A program made the position numbers and the translations under genes. From contig JAHIJU010000018.1 of the NCBI GenBank assembly GCA_018898235.1, forward strand, positions 1-14,848: a stretch of DNA of 14,848 bases. The letters are read 5' to 3'. The notes under the pieces are model-generated. The model made no database searches. It was not told where the DNA came from and saw only the letters and a program-made list of their open reading frames with translations. This DNA is from Actinomycetota bacterium (GTDB lineage: Bacteria > Actinomycetota > Actinomycetes > Actinomycetales > Cellulomonadaceae). Every line of letters starts with the position of its first letter. The stretch's first letter is position 1. Positions 1-8,100 of the stretch are shown piece by piece.

Positions 1-100
1 CGATCGTGAACGTCGTTCCCAGCCCTGCGGCGGGGAGATGGTGGCTCTGCGGGACGACCGGTCAACCGAGGTACACAGGGGACTCTACCGGGCCCCACGA
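1..100. other. Left-edge intergenic DNA, no gene recognised
   Basis: I see no convincing coding sequence here on either strand. In M. tuberculosis the ferritin-like gene (Rv3210c) is divergent from the DEAD-box helicase gene rhlE, so the start of a minus-strand gene could lie just left of the window. No start codon with a ribosome binding site is visible within it. Confidence 0.3.
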
Positions 101-129
101 TGAACACGGGGTGAACCTGTGGCTACCAT
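101..129 (+). promoter_or_regulatory. Predicted leaderless promoter of the ferritin-like gene
   Basis: TGAACA at 101-106 matches 4 of 6 bases of the TTGACA -35 consensus. It is followed by a 17-nt spacer and TACCAT at 124-129, a good actinobacterial TANNNT -10 box. Exactly 6 nt separate the -10 from the ATG at 136, so transcription should begin at or within a base of the start codon. No Shine-Dalgarno sequence precedes the ATG, as expected for a leaderless message. Confidence 0.6.
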
Positions 130-135
130 CACAGG

Positions 136-861
136 ATGACCCGTGAGCGAACACCCCATCAGGCGTCCGTCACCGACACGGTGGAGCTCCTGGGACTTGT
201 CGCGCAGCTCGAGGACAGCGCGTTCGACCGGCACGCCGCGGACGCCGCGAACGCGCCCGACGCGGAGGGACGTCTGCTCCACTCGCGGTTCGCCGCCCAG
301 TCGGTCGAACGTCGTGACCGCGTGCTGAGCCGGGTGACCGAGCTCGGCGGCGACCCGGTGGCGGCCATCGCGCCCTACAACACGGTGCTCGACGACTTCG
401 ACGTGCGTACCCAGCCCAGCACCTGGTGGGAGCGGCTGCTCAAGGGCTACGTCGGTGCCGGGGTCTCCGACGACTTCTGCCGCCTCGCGGCCCGCAACCT
501 CGACCCGGTCTCACGGGCGCTCGTGCTCGACGTGCTGGACGATGCGGCCCAGGCCGAGATGTCGGTGCGTTCGCTGGAGAACGCCTGCGCCCAGGACGAG
601 GTGCTCACCGCCCGCCTGGCGCTGTGGGGGCGACGCGTGGTCGGCGAGTCGCTGCAGATCGTCCAGCGGCTGCTCGTCAACCATCCCGGGCTGGCGCGGC
701 TGATGACGCACGCCGAGCACCAGGGACCTGTGGCCGAGACGGACGGGCAGCCGGCGCTGCCGGTGGTCGAGCCCGCGACCCCGGCCGCCCCCGGCAAGGT
801 GCTCAACGAGCTGACCGCCGAGCACACCCGGCGCATGTCGCGGCTGAAGTTCACCGCCTGA
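136..861 (+). CDS. Ferritin-like fold protein (MiaE_2 type)
   Basis: A 241-residue protein that appears orthologous to the actinobacterial ferritin-like family of Rv3210c, annotated as MiaE_2 or tRNA hydroxylase-like; its true role is unknown. Family landmarks are visible. Helix 1 contains LVAQLEDSAF (21-30). A conserved central block around STWWERLLKGYVGAGVSDDF covers 95-114. LDVLDDAAQAEMSV covers 131-144, and the tail ends in a basic TRRMSRL. As I recall the family, helix 2 normally carries ExxH and helix 3/4 a GHAE motif. Here these positions read S56..R59 and A138-Q139-A-E141, so the two histidines and one glutamate are missing and metal binding is doubtful. The start is chosen because ATG 136 sits 6 nt after a -10 box. 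It stands alone, converging on DUF3107. Fold assignment is confident; catalytic activity is not. Confidence 0.75.
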   Translation: MTRERTPHQASVTDTVELLGLVAQLEDSAFDRHAADAANAPDAEGRLLHSRFAAQSVERRDRVLSRVTELGGDPVAAIAPYNTVLDDFDVRTQPSTWWERLLKGYVGAGVSDDFCRLAARNLDPVSRALVLDVLDDAAQAEMSVRSLENACAQDEVLTARLALWGRRVVGESLQIVQRLLVNHPGLARLMTHAEHQGPVAETDGQPALPVVEPATPAAPGKVLNELTAEHTRRMSRLKFTA

Positions 862-862
862 C

Positions 863-882
863 GGCCGGGCACCGGCCCGGCC
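863..882 (+). terminator. GC hairpin directly after the ferritin-like gene
   Basis: An 8-bp perfect stem (GGCCGGGC with GCCCGGCC) with a 4-nt loop ACCG begins two bases after the stop codon. There is no T-tract, which is usual for actinobacterial terminators. It probably acts together with the larger hairpin at 899-932. Confidence 0.45.
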
Positions 883-898
883 TCCGTGCACGCAACGA

Positions 899-932
899 GC
901 CCCGCGTCATGACCTGAGTCATGGCGCGGGGC
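899..932. terminator. Bidirectional terminator between converging genes
   Basis: The 15-nt arms at 899-913 and 918-932 pair along their full length, with one G-U wobble on the plus-strand RNA, around a CTGA tetraloop. It lies between the converging ferritin-like gene and DUF3107 gene, and neither end shows a U-run. Stem length and position make a terminator or 3'-end stabilising structure the likeliest role. Confidence 0.7.
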
Positions 933-946
933 CCGTGGCGTTCCGG

Positions 947-1171
947 TCAGATCGAGCCGAAGCCCACCCGGCCACGCTGCTCGGCGCCGATCTGGACGTA
1001 GCCGATCGCAGCGGTCGGCACGATGATCCGCCGACCGCGTTCGTCGACCAGCTCCAGCGCCGGCTTGCCGGCCAGCGCCGCGGCGACCGCGGCGGCGACC
1101 TCGTCGGGGCTCTGCTCGGACTCGATCGTGATCTCGCGCGGCAGATGTTGCACGCCGATGGTGATCTCCAC
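947..1171 (-). CDS. DUF3107 family small protein (TB9.4/Rv3208A-like)
   Basis: A 74-residue protein of unknown function in the DUF3107 family, of which M. tuberculosis Rv3208A (TB9.4) is a member. Diagnostic stretches are the N-terminal beta strand VEITIGVQHLPREITIE (1-17), ELVDERGRRIIVPTAAIGYV (40-59) and the C-terminal GRVGFG (67-72). The GTG at 1171 is chosen because AAGGAGGA lies about 5 nt upstream and the alignment with the family begins there; the frame stays open further upstream, but that part is not family-like. It lies 124 bp downstream of tetR on the same strand, as in mycobacteria, yet appears to have its own promoter. No signal peptide or membrane segment is seen. No function is known to me. 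Confidence 0.9.
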   Translation of the reverse strand: MEITIGVQHLPREITIESEQSPDEVAAAVAAALAGKPALELVDERGRRIIVPTAAIGYVQIGAEQRGRVGFGSI

Positions 1172-1194
1172 CAGTTCCTCCTTGGGGCCCAGCG

Positions 1195-1212
1195 GCGGAC
1201 CTTCAGGTCCGC
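1195..1212 (-). promoter_or_regulatory. Stem-loop in the 5' leader of the DUF3107 gene
   Basis: A perfect 7-bp stem (GCGGACC with GGTCCGC) with a 4-nt loop lies between the predicted -10 box and the Shine-Dalgarno sequence of the DUF3107 gene. It could stabilise the 5' end of that transcript, or end tetR transcription. It leaves the Shine-Dalgarno region (about 1176-1183) free. Confidence 0.4.
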
Positions 1213-1221
1213 GGCCAGTCG

Positions 1222-1251
1222 ATCCTAGGTCGCGGCGCTCCGGCACGTCGC
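1222..1251 (-). promoter_or_regulatory. Candidate promoter for the DUF3107 gene
   Basis: On the minus strand TAGGAT (1227 to 1222) is a good TANNNT -10 box. GCGACG at 1251-1246 keeps the GAC core of the -35 consensus at an 18-nt spacing. Transcription would start near 1215, just before the stem-loop at 1212-1195. The -35 is weak, so the call rests mainly on the -10 and its position. Confidence 0.4.
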
Positions 1252-1295
1252 GCGGCGCGGTCGTGAACGCCTCGGGGACGCGGTGGACCGCGCGG

Positions 1296-1937
1296 TCAGG
1301 ATGCGGTGCCCGACGCGTCGCGCAGCACCCCGGCCACACCCGCCCAGGTCAGGCGGCTGACCATCTGCACGGTGCGTTCCAGGTCGGGTGCATCCGTGGC
1401 GTGCAGCCGGTACAGCGCGGCACCCTTCGAGGTCGCGACGAACGCGTGCGCGGTGAGCAGCGCCTCCTGCGGGTCCATCGGGCCCATATCGGTGAGCTCA
1501 CGGGCGATCCGGGCGGTGATCTGCGTCGTCGTGTCGACCAGGCGGGCGCCGACCACGTCGTCCCGGGTGGCGTCGGACTCGAACAGCAGGCTGGCGGACT
1601 GGCCGGCGGCGTCGGCGAACTCCAGGTAGGCCCGCACGATCGCGGCCGTGACACCGCGCGGGTGCGCGCCCTCGCGGACCTCGGCCAGCGACTCCTGGAC
1701 GGCGGCCAGCAGCGCCTGGGCGCGTTCGTCGACCACGGCGACGTACAGGTCGAGCTTGGACGGGAAGTGCCGGTACAGCACGGGCTTGCTGACCCCAGCG
1801 GCCTCGGCGATGTCGTCCATCGACACCTGGTGGTACCCGAGCCGGGCGAACAGCTGCTGGGCCGTCTCCAGGACCTGGGCGCGGCGCGCGGTGCGACCCA
1901 TCCGCGGCGTGCGGGTGGGCGGCAGCGTCAGGGACAC
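1296..1937 (-). CDS. TetR family transcriptional regulator (Rv3208-like)
   Basis: A 213-residue one-component regulator. The N-terminal TetR DNA-binding domain spans about 17-70: ARRAQVLETAQQLFARLGY, then the helix-turn-helix SMDDIAEAAGVSKPVLYRHF (39-58) and SKLDLYVAVV. The remainder is a helical ligand/dimer domain of unknown specificity. The GTG at 1937 is preferred over the ATG at 1901 because TACGCT (a TANNNT -10) ends exactly 6 nt upstream, pointing to a leaderless start. It also keeps the basic extension PTRTPRMGRTARR, which family members have in comparable form. It is divergent from adnA across 61 bp and precedes DUF3107. The intergenic space is small enough that its operator, if any, could affect adnA; target and ligand are unknown. 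Confidence 0.88.
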   Translation of the reverse strand: MSLTLPPTRTPRMGRTARRAQVLETAQQLFARLGYHQVSMDDIAEAAGVSKPVLYRHFPSKLDLYVAVVDERAQALLAAVQESLAEVREGAHPRGVTAAIVRAYLEFADAAGQSASLLFESDATRDDVVGARLVDTTTQITARIARELTDMGPMDPQEALLTAHAFVATSKGAALYRLHATDAPDLERTVQMVSRLTWAGVAGVLRDASGTAS

Positions 1938-1943
1938 CGCCCC

Positions 1944-1949
1944 AGCGTA
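1944..1949 (-). promoter_or_regulatory. -10 box of leaderless tetR promoter
   Basis: TACGCT on the minus strand is followed by 6 nt and then the GTG start at 1937. No clear -35 is present at normal spacing; CCGACA at 1976-1971 is too far away (21 nt). The position supports the GTG start. Confidence 0.45.
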
Positions 1950-1986
1950 TCGGCGCGCTCCGGGCGGGGCTGTCGGCGGTTCGTGG

Positions 1987-1992
1987 TGGGAT
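1987..1992 (+). promoter_or_regulatory. Weak -10-like element before adnA
   Basis: TGGGAT lies exactly 6 nt before the adnA GTG at 1999, the same spacing as in the leaderless genes here, but it matches TATAAT at only three positions. The G-rich run at 1985-1990 could instead serve as a poor Shine-Dalgarno sequence. I cannot separate the two. Confidence 0.25.
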
Positions 1993-1998
1993 CGGTCC

Positions 1999-4900
1999 GT
2001 GCCCACCTCCCCGTCCGTCCGGCTCGTCCGGCCGGCTCTCGCCGGTGCGCCGCGGACGGGTGCCGGTGCACCGGTCGCGCTGGACGCCACCCAGGCGGCG
2101 GCCGTGGCGGCCGGGGTCGGGCTGGGTGGCCACGTGCTGGTGCTGGGTGCGCCGGGGACGGGCAAGACGACCGTGGCGGTCGAGACCGTCCTGGGCGCGC
2201 TCGACGCCGGTGTGGACGCCGACCAGGTCGTGCTGCTGGCCGCGACGCGACGGGCCGCCGGTGAGCTGCGGGACCGGGTGGCCGCGCGGCTGCCGAGCGC
2301 GCAGCGGCCGGCGGTCCGCACCCCGTCGTCGCTCGCGTTCGCGGTGCTGCGCGCCCGGGCGGTGCTGCTCGGCAGCCCGCCGCCGACGCTGGTCTCCGGC
2401 CCCGAGCAGGACCTCGCCCTGGCCGAGCTGCTCGCCGGGCACGCCGCCGGTGACGGCGTCGAGCTGGACTGGCCCGAACCGCTGCGTGCGGCGCTCGGTC
2501 TGCGGACGTTCCGCGGGCAGCTGCGCGATCTGCTCATGCGGGCGGCCGAACGCGGGGTCGACCCCGATGAGCTCGCGGCGCTCGGCCGCGCCCACGACCG
2601 TCCGCAGTGGGAGGCGGCCGCGCGCCTGTACGCCGAGTACCTGGACACCTGGGCGCTGCGGCAGGGCACGCCCGACGCCGGGCCGCGGCTCGACCCGGCC
2701 GTCGTGGTGGACGAGGCGGTCTCGGCGCTGGCCACCTGGGAGCAGGACCTGCCGGGCAGCGTGCGCCCGTCGTGGCGGCTCGTCGTGCTGGACGACCACC
2801 AGGAGTCGACGGTGGCCACGGCGCGACTGCTCGATCTGCTCGCTGCGCTCGGCGCCTGCGTGGTGCTCACCGGCGATCCCGACAGCGCGGTCCTCACCTT
2901 CCGGGGTGCGCAACCGGCGTTGCTCGCCCGCGCCCAGGTGGCGGGGCCGGGGCCGGGTGAGCTGGGTGCCCGGACATACGTGCTCGGCACGGCGTGGCGG
3001 CAGTCGGCACCGCTGCGCGCCGTGTCGGCACGGGTCGGCGAACGGATCGGCACGGTCGGGGTCGCGGCGCACCGGGGTGCCCGGGCCCCGTCGCGGACGT
3101 TCGACGACGCGGCCGTCCGGGTCGCGCTGCTGCCCGGAGCGGCCCAGGAGGCGGCGTTCGTGGCCCATCGGCTGCGCTCGGCGCACCTGCGTGACCACGT
3201 GCCGTGGCGCCGGCTCGCGGTGGTCGTCCGGTCCGGTGCCCAGGTGCGGTCGCTGCGCCGTTCGCTGGCCGCCGCGGGGGTGCCGGTCGATGTGCTGGGA
3301 TCGGACACGGCGTTGCGTGACGAACCTGCCTGCCGCCCGCTGCTGGATGCGTTCGCCCTGGTCACCCAGGTCGACTCGCTCGACCTCGAGCTGGCCTCGA
3401 CCTTGCTGTGCGGCCCGCTGGGTGGGCTCGACACCGTCGGGCTGCGGCATGTGCGCCGGGCGCTGCGGGCGGCCGAGCTGGCCGCGGGCGGCACCCGGAC
3501 GTCCTCCGAGCTGGTCGTCGAGCTGGTCGGGTCGACGGCGCAGGTCCCGCAGCTCACGTCCGCCCTGGCCAGACCGGTCGAGCGGCTCGGGCGCGTGCTG
3601 GCGGCCGGTCGGGTGGCCGCGCAGGCGCCCGGGGCGGATGCGTCGGGGGTGCTGTGGGCGCTGTGGGACGCCGCAGGCCTGGCCGACTCGTGGCGGCGGA
3701 TCGCACTGGCCGGCGGCACGGCGGGCGAACGCGCCGACCGTGACCTCGACGCCGTGCTCGCGCTGTTCGCCGCCGCGCAGGGCTTCGTCGAGCGGCTGCC
3801 CCAGGCGCCACCGTCGGCCTTCGTGCAGTGGGTACGCGCCCAGGACCTGCGGGCGGACTCGTTGGCGCCGCAGGGCGGGGTCGGCGGGGTGCAGGTGCTC
3901 ACGCCGGCGGGCGCGGCCGGGCGGGAGTGGGACGAGGTGGTCGTCGCCGGGGTGCAGGACGGCGTGTGGCCGGACCTGCGGCTGCGCGACACGCTGCTCG
4001 GCGCCCAGGCGCTCGCGGACCTGCTGGCGGGACGTGGCACGGCTGCGGCCGATGCCGCCGCGGCCGGCCAGGCCCGGGCCGCCGTGCTCGCCGATGAGCT
4101 GCGATCCTTCCTGGTCGCCTGCTCGCGGGCCCGGAACCGGCTCACCGTGACGGCGGTGTCCGACACCGATGAGCAGCCGTCCGCCTTCGTCGACCTGGTA
4201 CAGCCGCCGGCGGGGGAGGACGAGGACCGGTTCGCGGGCCCCCAGACGGCGCTCGACCTGCGTGCCCTCGTCGCCGGGCTGCGGGCGCGCCTGGTCGGGG
4301 CCCGGGGCGAGGACCAGGCCGCCGCCCGGACGCTCGCGCGGCTCGCGGTCGCGGGCGTCCCCGGGGCCGATCCGGCCGACTGGCACGGGCTGGCCGGCCC
4401 GTCGACCGACCTGCCGCTGTGGGCCGAGGGGCAGCTCGTGGAGCTCTCGCCGTCGAAGCTCGAGACGGCCCAGCGCTGCACGCTGCGGTGGGTGCTGGAG
4501 GCCGCGGGCGGGGTGGGTGCCGACTCTGCCGCCGCGAGCCTGGGCTCGCTGGTGCACGAGGTCGCGGCGGCCCACCCGAGCGGTACCCGCGCCCAGCTGC
4601 AGGCCGAGCTGGAACGTCGCTGGCCCGCGCTCGGCCTCGGCGACGGGTGGGCGGGGCTGTCCGCGCGGCGGCGGGCCGAGGCGATGATCGACCGACTGGC
4701 CCTCTACATCGCCGGTGCGGGGGTGCCGGTCGCGATCGAGGAGCCCTTCGAGCTGCGGACCGACCGGGCCCTCGTGCACGGCGTCGCCGACCGGGTCGAG
4801 GCGGCCGCTCGGCCCGGTGAGGTCGAGGTGGTGGACCTCAAGACCGGCAGCACGGTCCCGAGCAAGCAGAAGGCGGCCGAGCACCCGCAGCTCGCGGCCT

Positions 4901-5184
4901 ACCAGCTCGCGGTCGATGCCGGTGCGCTCGGCGGTGACCAGGTTCGGTCCGCGGGGGCCCGGCTGGTCTACCTGTCCCGCAACCGTGCCGGGGCCGTCCT
5001 CGACCAGCCCGCGCTGGGACCGGAGGACGACGGTCCGAGCTGGGCACGCACCCTCATCGACACGGTCGCCGACCGGATGGCCGACTCCCGGTTCACCGCG
5101 ACCGCGAACGAGATGTGTGACCGTTGCCCCGCGCGCCGCGCCTGCCCGTTGCGACCCGAGGGCCGCCAGGTGGTGGGCCCATGA
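1999..5184 (+). CDS. adnA: AdnA subunit of AdnAB helicase-nuclease
   Basis: A 1061-residue UvrD-like motor fused to a RecB/Cas4-type nuclease, matching mycobacterial AdnA in layout and position. With AdnB it resects double-strand breaks. Walker A is intact (GAPGTGKTT, 50-58, K56). Other motor motifs are eroded: motif II reads VVLDDHQES (262-270) rather than VDEYQD, motif III GDPDSAVLTFRGA (292-304), motif V TPAGAAGREWD (635-645), motif VI DELRSFLVACSRARNRL. This agrees with the family view that AdnB drives translocation. The nuclease has H853, D931, the VVDLKTG core (D946, K948) and Q964..Y968. Cysteines C827 and C1040-x2-C1043-x5-C1049 form an AddB-like iron-sulphur arrangement. The GTG at 1999 is chosen because it lies close before recognisable sequence and outside tetR. 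It overlaps adnB by four bases. Confidence 0.92.
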   Translation: MPTSPSVRLVRPALAGAPRTGAGAPVALDATQAAAVAAGVGLGGHVLVLGAPGTGKTTVAVETVLGALDAGVDADQVVLLAATRRAAGELRDRVAARLPSAQRPAVRTPSSLAFAVLRARAVLLGSPPPTLVSGPEQDLALAELLAGHAAGDGVELDWPEPLRAALGLRTFRGQLRDLLMRAAERGVDPDELAALGRAHDRPQWEAAARLYAEYLDTWALRQGTPDAGPRLDPAVVVDEAVSALATWEQDLPGSVRPSWRLVVLDDHQESTVATARLLDLLAALGACVVLTGDPDSAVLTFRGAQPALLARAQVAGPGPGELGARTYVLGTAWRQSAPLRAVSARVGERIGTVGVAAHRGARAPSRTFDDAAVRVALLPGAAQEAAFVAHRLRSAHLRDHVPWRRLAVVVRSGAQVRSLRRSLAAAGVPVDVLGSDTALRDEPACRPLLDAFALVTQVDSLDLELASTLLCGPLGGLDTVGLRHVRRALRAAELAAGGTRTSSELVVELVGSTAQVPQLTSALARPVERLGRVLAAGRVAAQAPGADASGVLWALWDAAGLADSWRRIALAGGTAGERADRDLDAVLALFAAAQGFVERLPQAPPSAFVQWVRAQDLRADSLAPQGGVGGVQVLTPAGAAGREWDEVVVAGVQDGVWPDLRLRDTLLGAQALADLLAGRGTAAADAAAAGQARAAVLADELRSFLVACSRARNRLTVTAVSDTDEQPSAFVDLVQPPAGEDEDRFAGPQTALDLRALVAGLRARLVGARGEDQAAARTLARLAVAGVPGADPADWHGLAGPSTDLPLWAEGQLVELSPSKLETAQRCTLRWVLEAAGGVGADSAAASLGSLVHEVAAAHPSGTRAQLQAELERRWPALGLGDGWAGLSARRRAEAMIDRLALYIAGAGVPVAIEEPFELRTDRALVHGVADRVEAAARPGEVEVVDLKTGSTVPSKQKAAEHPQLAAYQLAVDAGALGGDQVRSAGARLVYLSRNRAGAVLDQPALGPEDDGPSWARTLIDTVADRMADSRFTATANEMCDRCPARRACPLRPEGRQVVGP

Positions 5185-8100
5185 GCATGGTCAGCGCCGT
5201 CGAGGTGGCCCTGCTGCTGCGCCGTGACCCACCCACGGCCGAGCAGCAGGCGGTGATCGAGGGACCGCTCGTCCCCTCGCTCGTGGTCGCGGGTGCCGGT
5301 TCGGGCAAGACCGAGACGATGGCCGGGCGGGTCGTGTGGCTGCTGGCCAACGGCCTCGTCGGCCCCGAGCAGGTGCTCGGGCTGACCTTCACCCGCAAGG
5401 CCGCGGCCGAGCTCGAGCAGCGGATCCGGGTGCGGGTGCGCCGGTTGGTGCACGCGGCGGCCGACGCCGGGGTGGACCTGCCCGGCCGGACGCGGCTGCT
5501 CGACGGCACCGGCGGTGACCATGTGCTGGCCGAGCTCGCGCGCCCCACGGTCTCGACCTACAACTCCTACGCGGCCTCGCTCGTCGCCGACCATGCGTTG
5601 CTGCTCGGCGTGGAACCGGCCTCGCGGCTGCTCGGTGAGGCCGCCCGGTACCAGCTGGCCGCCGAGGTGGTCGAGACCTGGCCGCAGGACCTCGGGCTCG
5701 ACGCGTCGCTGTCCACCGTGATCGACGCCGTGCTCGCGCTGGCCGGAGCCCTGAGCGAGCACCTGCTCACCCCGGCGACGGCGGCCGGGCGGATCGAGCA
5801 GCTCGCGGCCCGGCTGGAGCGCACCCCGGCCACCGGGCCCAAGGGGCACCTGAAGGATGTCACCGAGGTGCTGGAGTCGCTGCGCGCCCGGACGCGTCTG
5901 CTGGACCTGGTCGCGGCCTTCCAGGACCGCAAACGGGCGGCCGAGGCGATCGACTTCGGTGACCAGGTGGCGCTCGCGGCCCGGCTCGCCCGGCAGGTGC
6001 CGCAGGTCGGCGCCGGGGAACGCGCCCGGTTCGCCGTCGTGCTCCTGGACGAGTACCAGGACACGTCGTACGCGCAGGTCGAGCTGCTGCACGCGCTGTT
6101 CGGCGACGGGCACCCGGTGACGGCCGTGGGCGACCCGCACCAGGCGATCTACGGCTGGCGGGGTGCGAGCGCGGGCGCGCTGGCCAGGTTCCCGGCGACC
6201 TTCGCCGCGGCGGGACCGCACGGGCCCAGCCCCGCCGAGCAACGGCACCTGTCGGTCTCGTGGCGCAACGACCACGCGATCCTCGCCGTCGCGAACTGCG
6301 CGGCGGCGCCGTTGCGCGCGAGCTCACCGCTCGACGTCCCGTTGCTGGTCGGCCGCGCCGACGCCGGCCCCGGTGTGGTCCAGGCCCGGGTGGTGCTCGA
6401 CCTGGCGGCCGAGGCCGCGGCGGTCGCGGACTTCGTCGTCGCGGGCCGGGACGCCGTCGGACCGGGCGCGACGGCGGCCGTCCTGTGCCGCAAACGGGCC
6501 CAGTTCGATGTGCTCGCGCAGGCGCTGCGTGAGCGGGGGTTGGTGGTCGAGGTGGTCGGGCTCGGCGGGCTGCTGGCAAGCCCGGAGGTGATCGACCTGG
6601 TCAGCGCCCTGCAGGTGATCCACGACCCGGCCCGCGGTGATGCGCTCATGCGGCTGCTCACGGGGTCGCGGACCCGGCTGGGTGCCGCCGATCTGCATGC
6701 GCTCGCCGACTGGGCGGGCCAGCTCGCCGGACCGCGCCGGCACCCCGCGGGCGACGACCTGGCGCCGGCCGACGGGGTCGATGCGGCCAGCATCGTGGAC
6801 GCCCTCGACCAGCTCCCGCCGGCGGGGTGGGTCAGTCGGCGCGGTCGGCGGCTCAGCGAGCTGGGGCGGCGCCGGCTGGTCGAGCTCGCGCACGTGCTCG
6901 CGGCGTTGCGGTCCCGCACCCACCTGGCCCTGCCCGAGCTGGTCGGTGAGGCCGAGCGGCTGCTGGGTCTCGACATCGAGGTCGTGGCCGCCCGTCCGGA
7001 CCTGGAAGCCGCCACCGCGCGCGCCCAGCTCGACGCCTTCGCCGAGGTGGTCGACGAGTTCGCGGGCTCCAGCGACCGTGCCTCGCTCGGTGCCTTCCTC
7101 GCCTGGCTGCAGGCCGCCGAGGAACGTGAGCGCGGGCTCGAGCTGCCGGTGGCCGTGCCCGATCCGCGCGCGGTCCAGGTCTGCACGGTGCATGCCGCCA
7201 AGGGCCTGGAGTGGGACGTGGTCGCGGTGCCCGGCCTGGTCGACGGGGTGTTCCCGGCGACCGGCACCACCGGGCCCGGCGCTCCCAAGGACAAGGGGTG
7301 GCTGACGGCGCTGGACACGCTGCCGTACCCCGTGCGCGGTGACCGTGACGACCTCCCGACGCTGCGGCCGGACGGTGCGACGACGTCCCGCGAGCTCGCC
7401 GACCGGTTCGCCCAGCTCGCCCGGGACAACGGCGCGCACCTGGTCGCGGAGGAGCGGCGCCTGGCCTACGTCGCGTTCACACGCGCGAGGTCCCGGCTGC
7501 TGCTGACCGCCGCGCGCTGGGACACCACGACGAAGCCGCGTGCGCTGTCGCCGTTCCTGTCCGAGCTGTGCGACGCGGGTCTGGTCGACCTGCTGGAGAC
7601 GGTCGACGACCCGGGCGCCACCAACCCGGCGACCGCCGTGGCGCGCACCGCGGGCTGGCCGGCCGACCCCTTCGGCCCCGACGAGGCCGGCGCCAGGCGT
7701 CGGGCCGCCGTGCAGGCCGCGGCCGATGCCGTCCGCGGCGTCCGCGCGCAGCACCCGCAGGGGCCGCCGCCGATGCCCGGCGACCGGGACGACGAGCTGG
7801 TCACCCTGCTGCTCGCCGAGGACGCCGCCCGGCGCGCACCGGTCCGCGAGGCCGAGCTGCCGCCGCACCTGTCCGCCTCGGCCCTCGTCCAGCTGGACGG
7901 CGACCCGGCGGCGTTCGCGCTCGACCTGCGGCGCCCGGTCCCGGCGCGCCCGTCCACGGCCGCCCGCCGCGGGACCGCCTTCCACACGTGGGTCGAGGCC
8001 TTCTACGGCCGGGCGAGCCTGGTCGACATCGACGACCTGCCCGGTGCCGACGACGAGCTGCTCGGACCCGACGCCGAGGTCACGGCCCTGCGCACGGCGT

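Noticed and set aside
1648..1998. Upstream extension of the adnA reading frame
   Set aside because: It runs antisense through tetR, encodes no family-like residues, and a suitable GTG exists at 1999.
1296..4884. Very long minus-strand open frames antisense to adnA (1061 and 1128 codons)
   Set aside because: They arise from the extreme GC bias of adnA, are rich in R, P, S, A and G, and show no motif. Only the TetR part (1296-1937) of the first is real.
5124..5180. Earlier ATG for adnB
   Set aside because: It would overlap adnA by 61 bases with a proline/glycine-rich leader; the ATGA overlap at 5181 is the typical coupled start.
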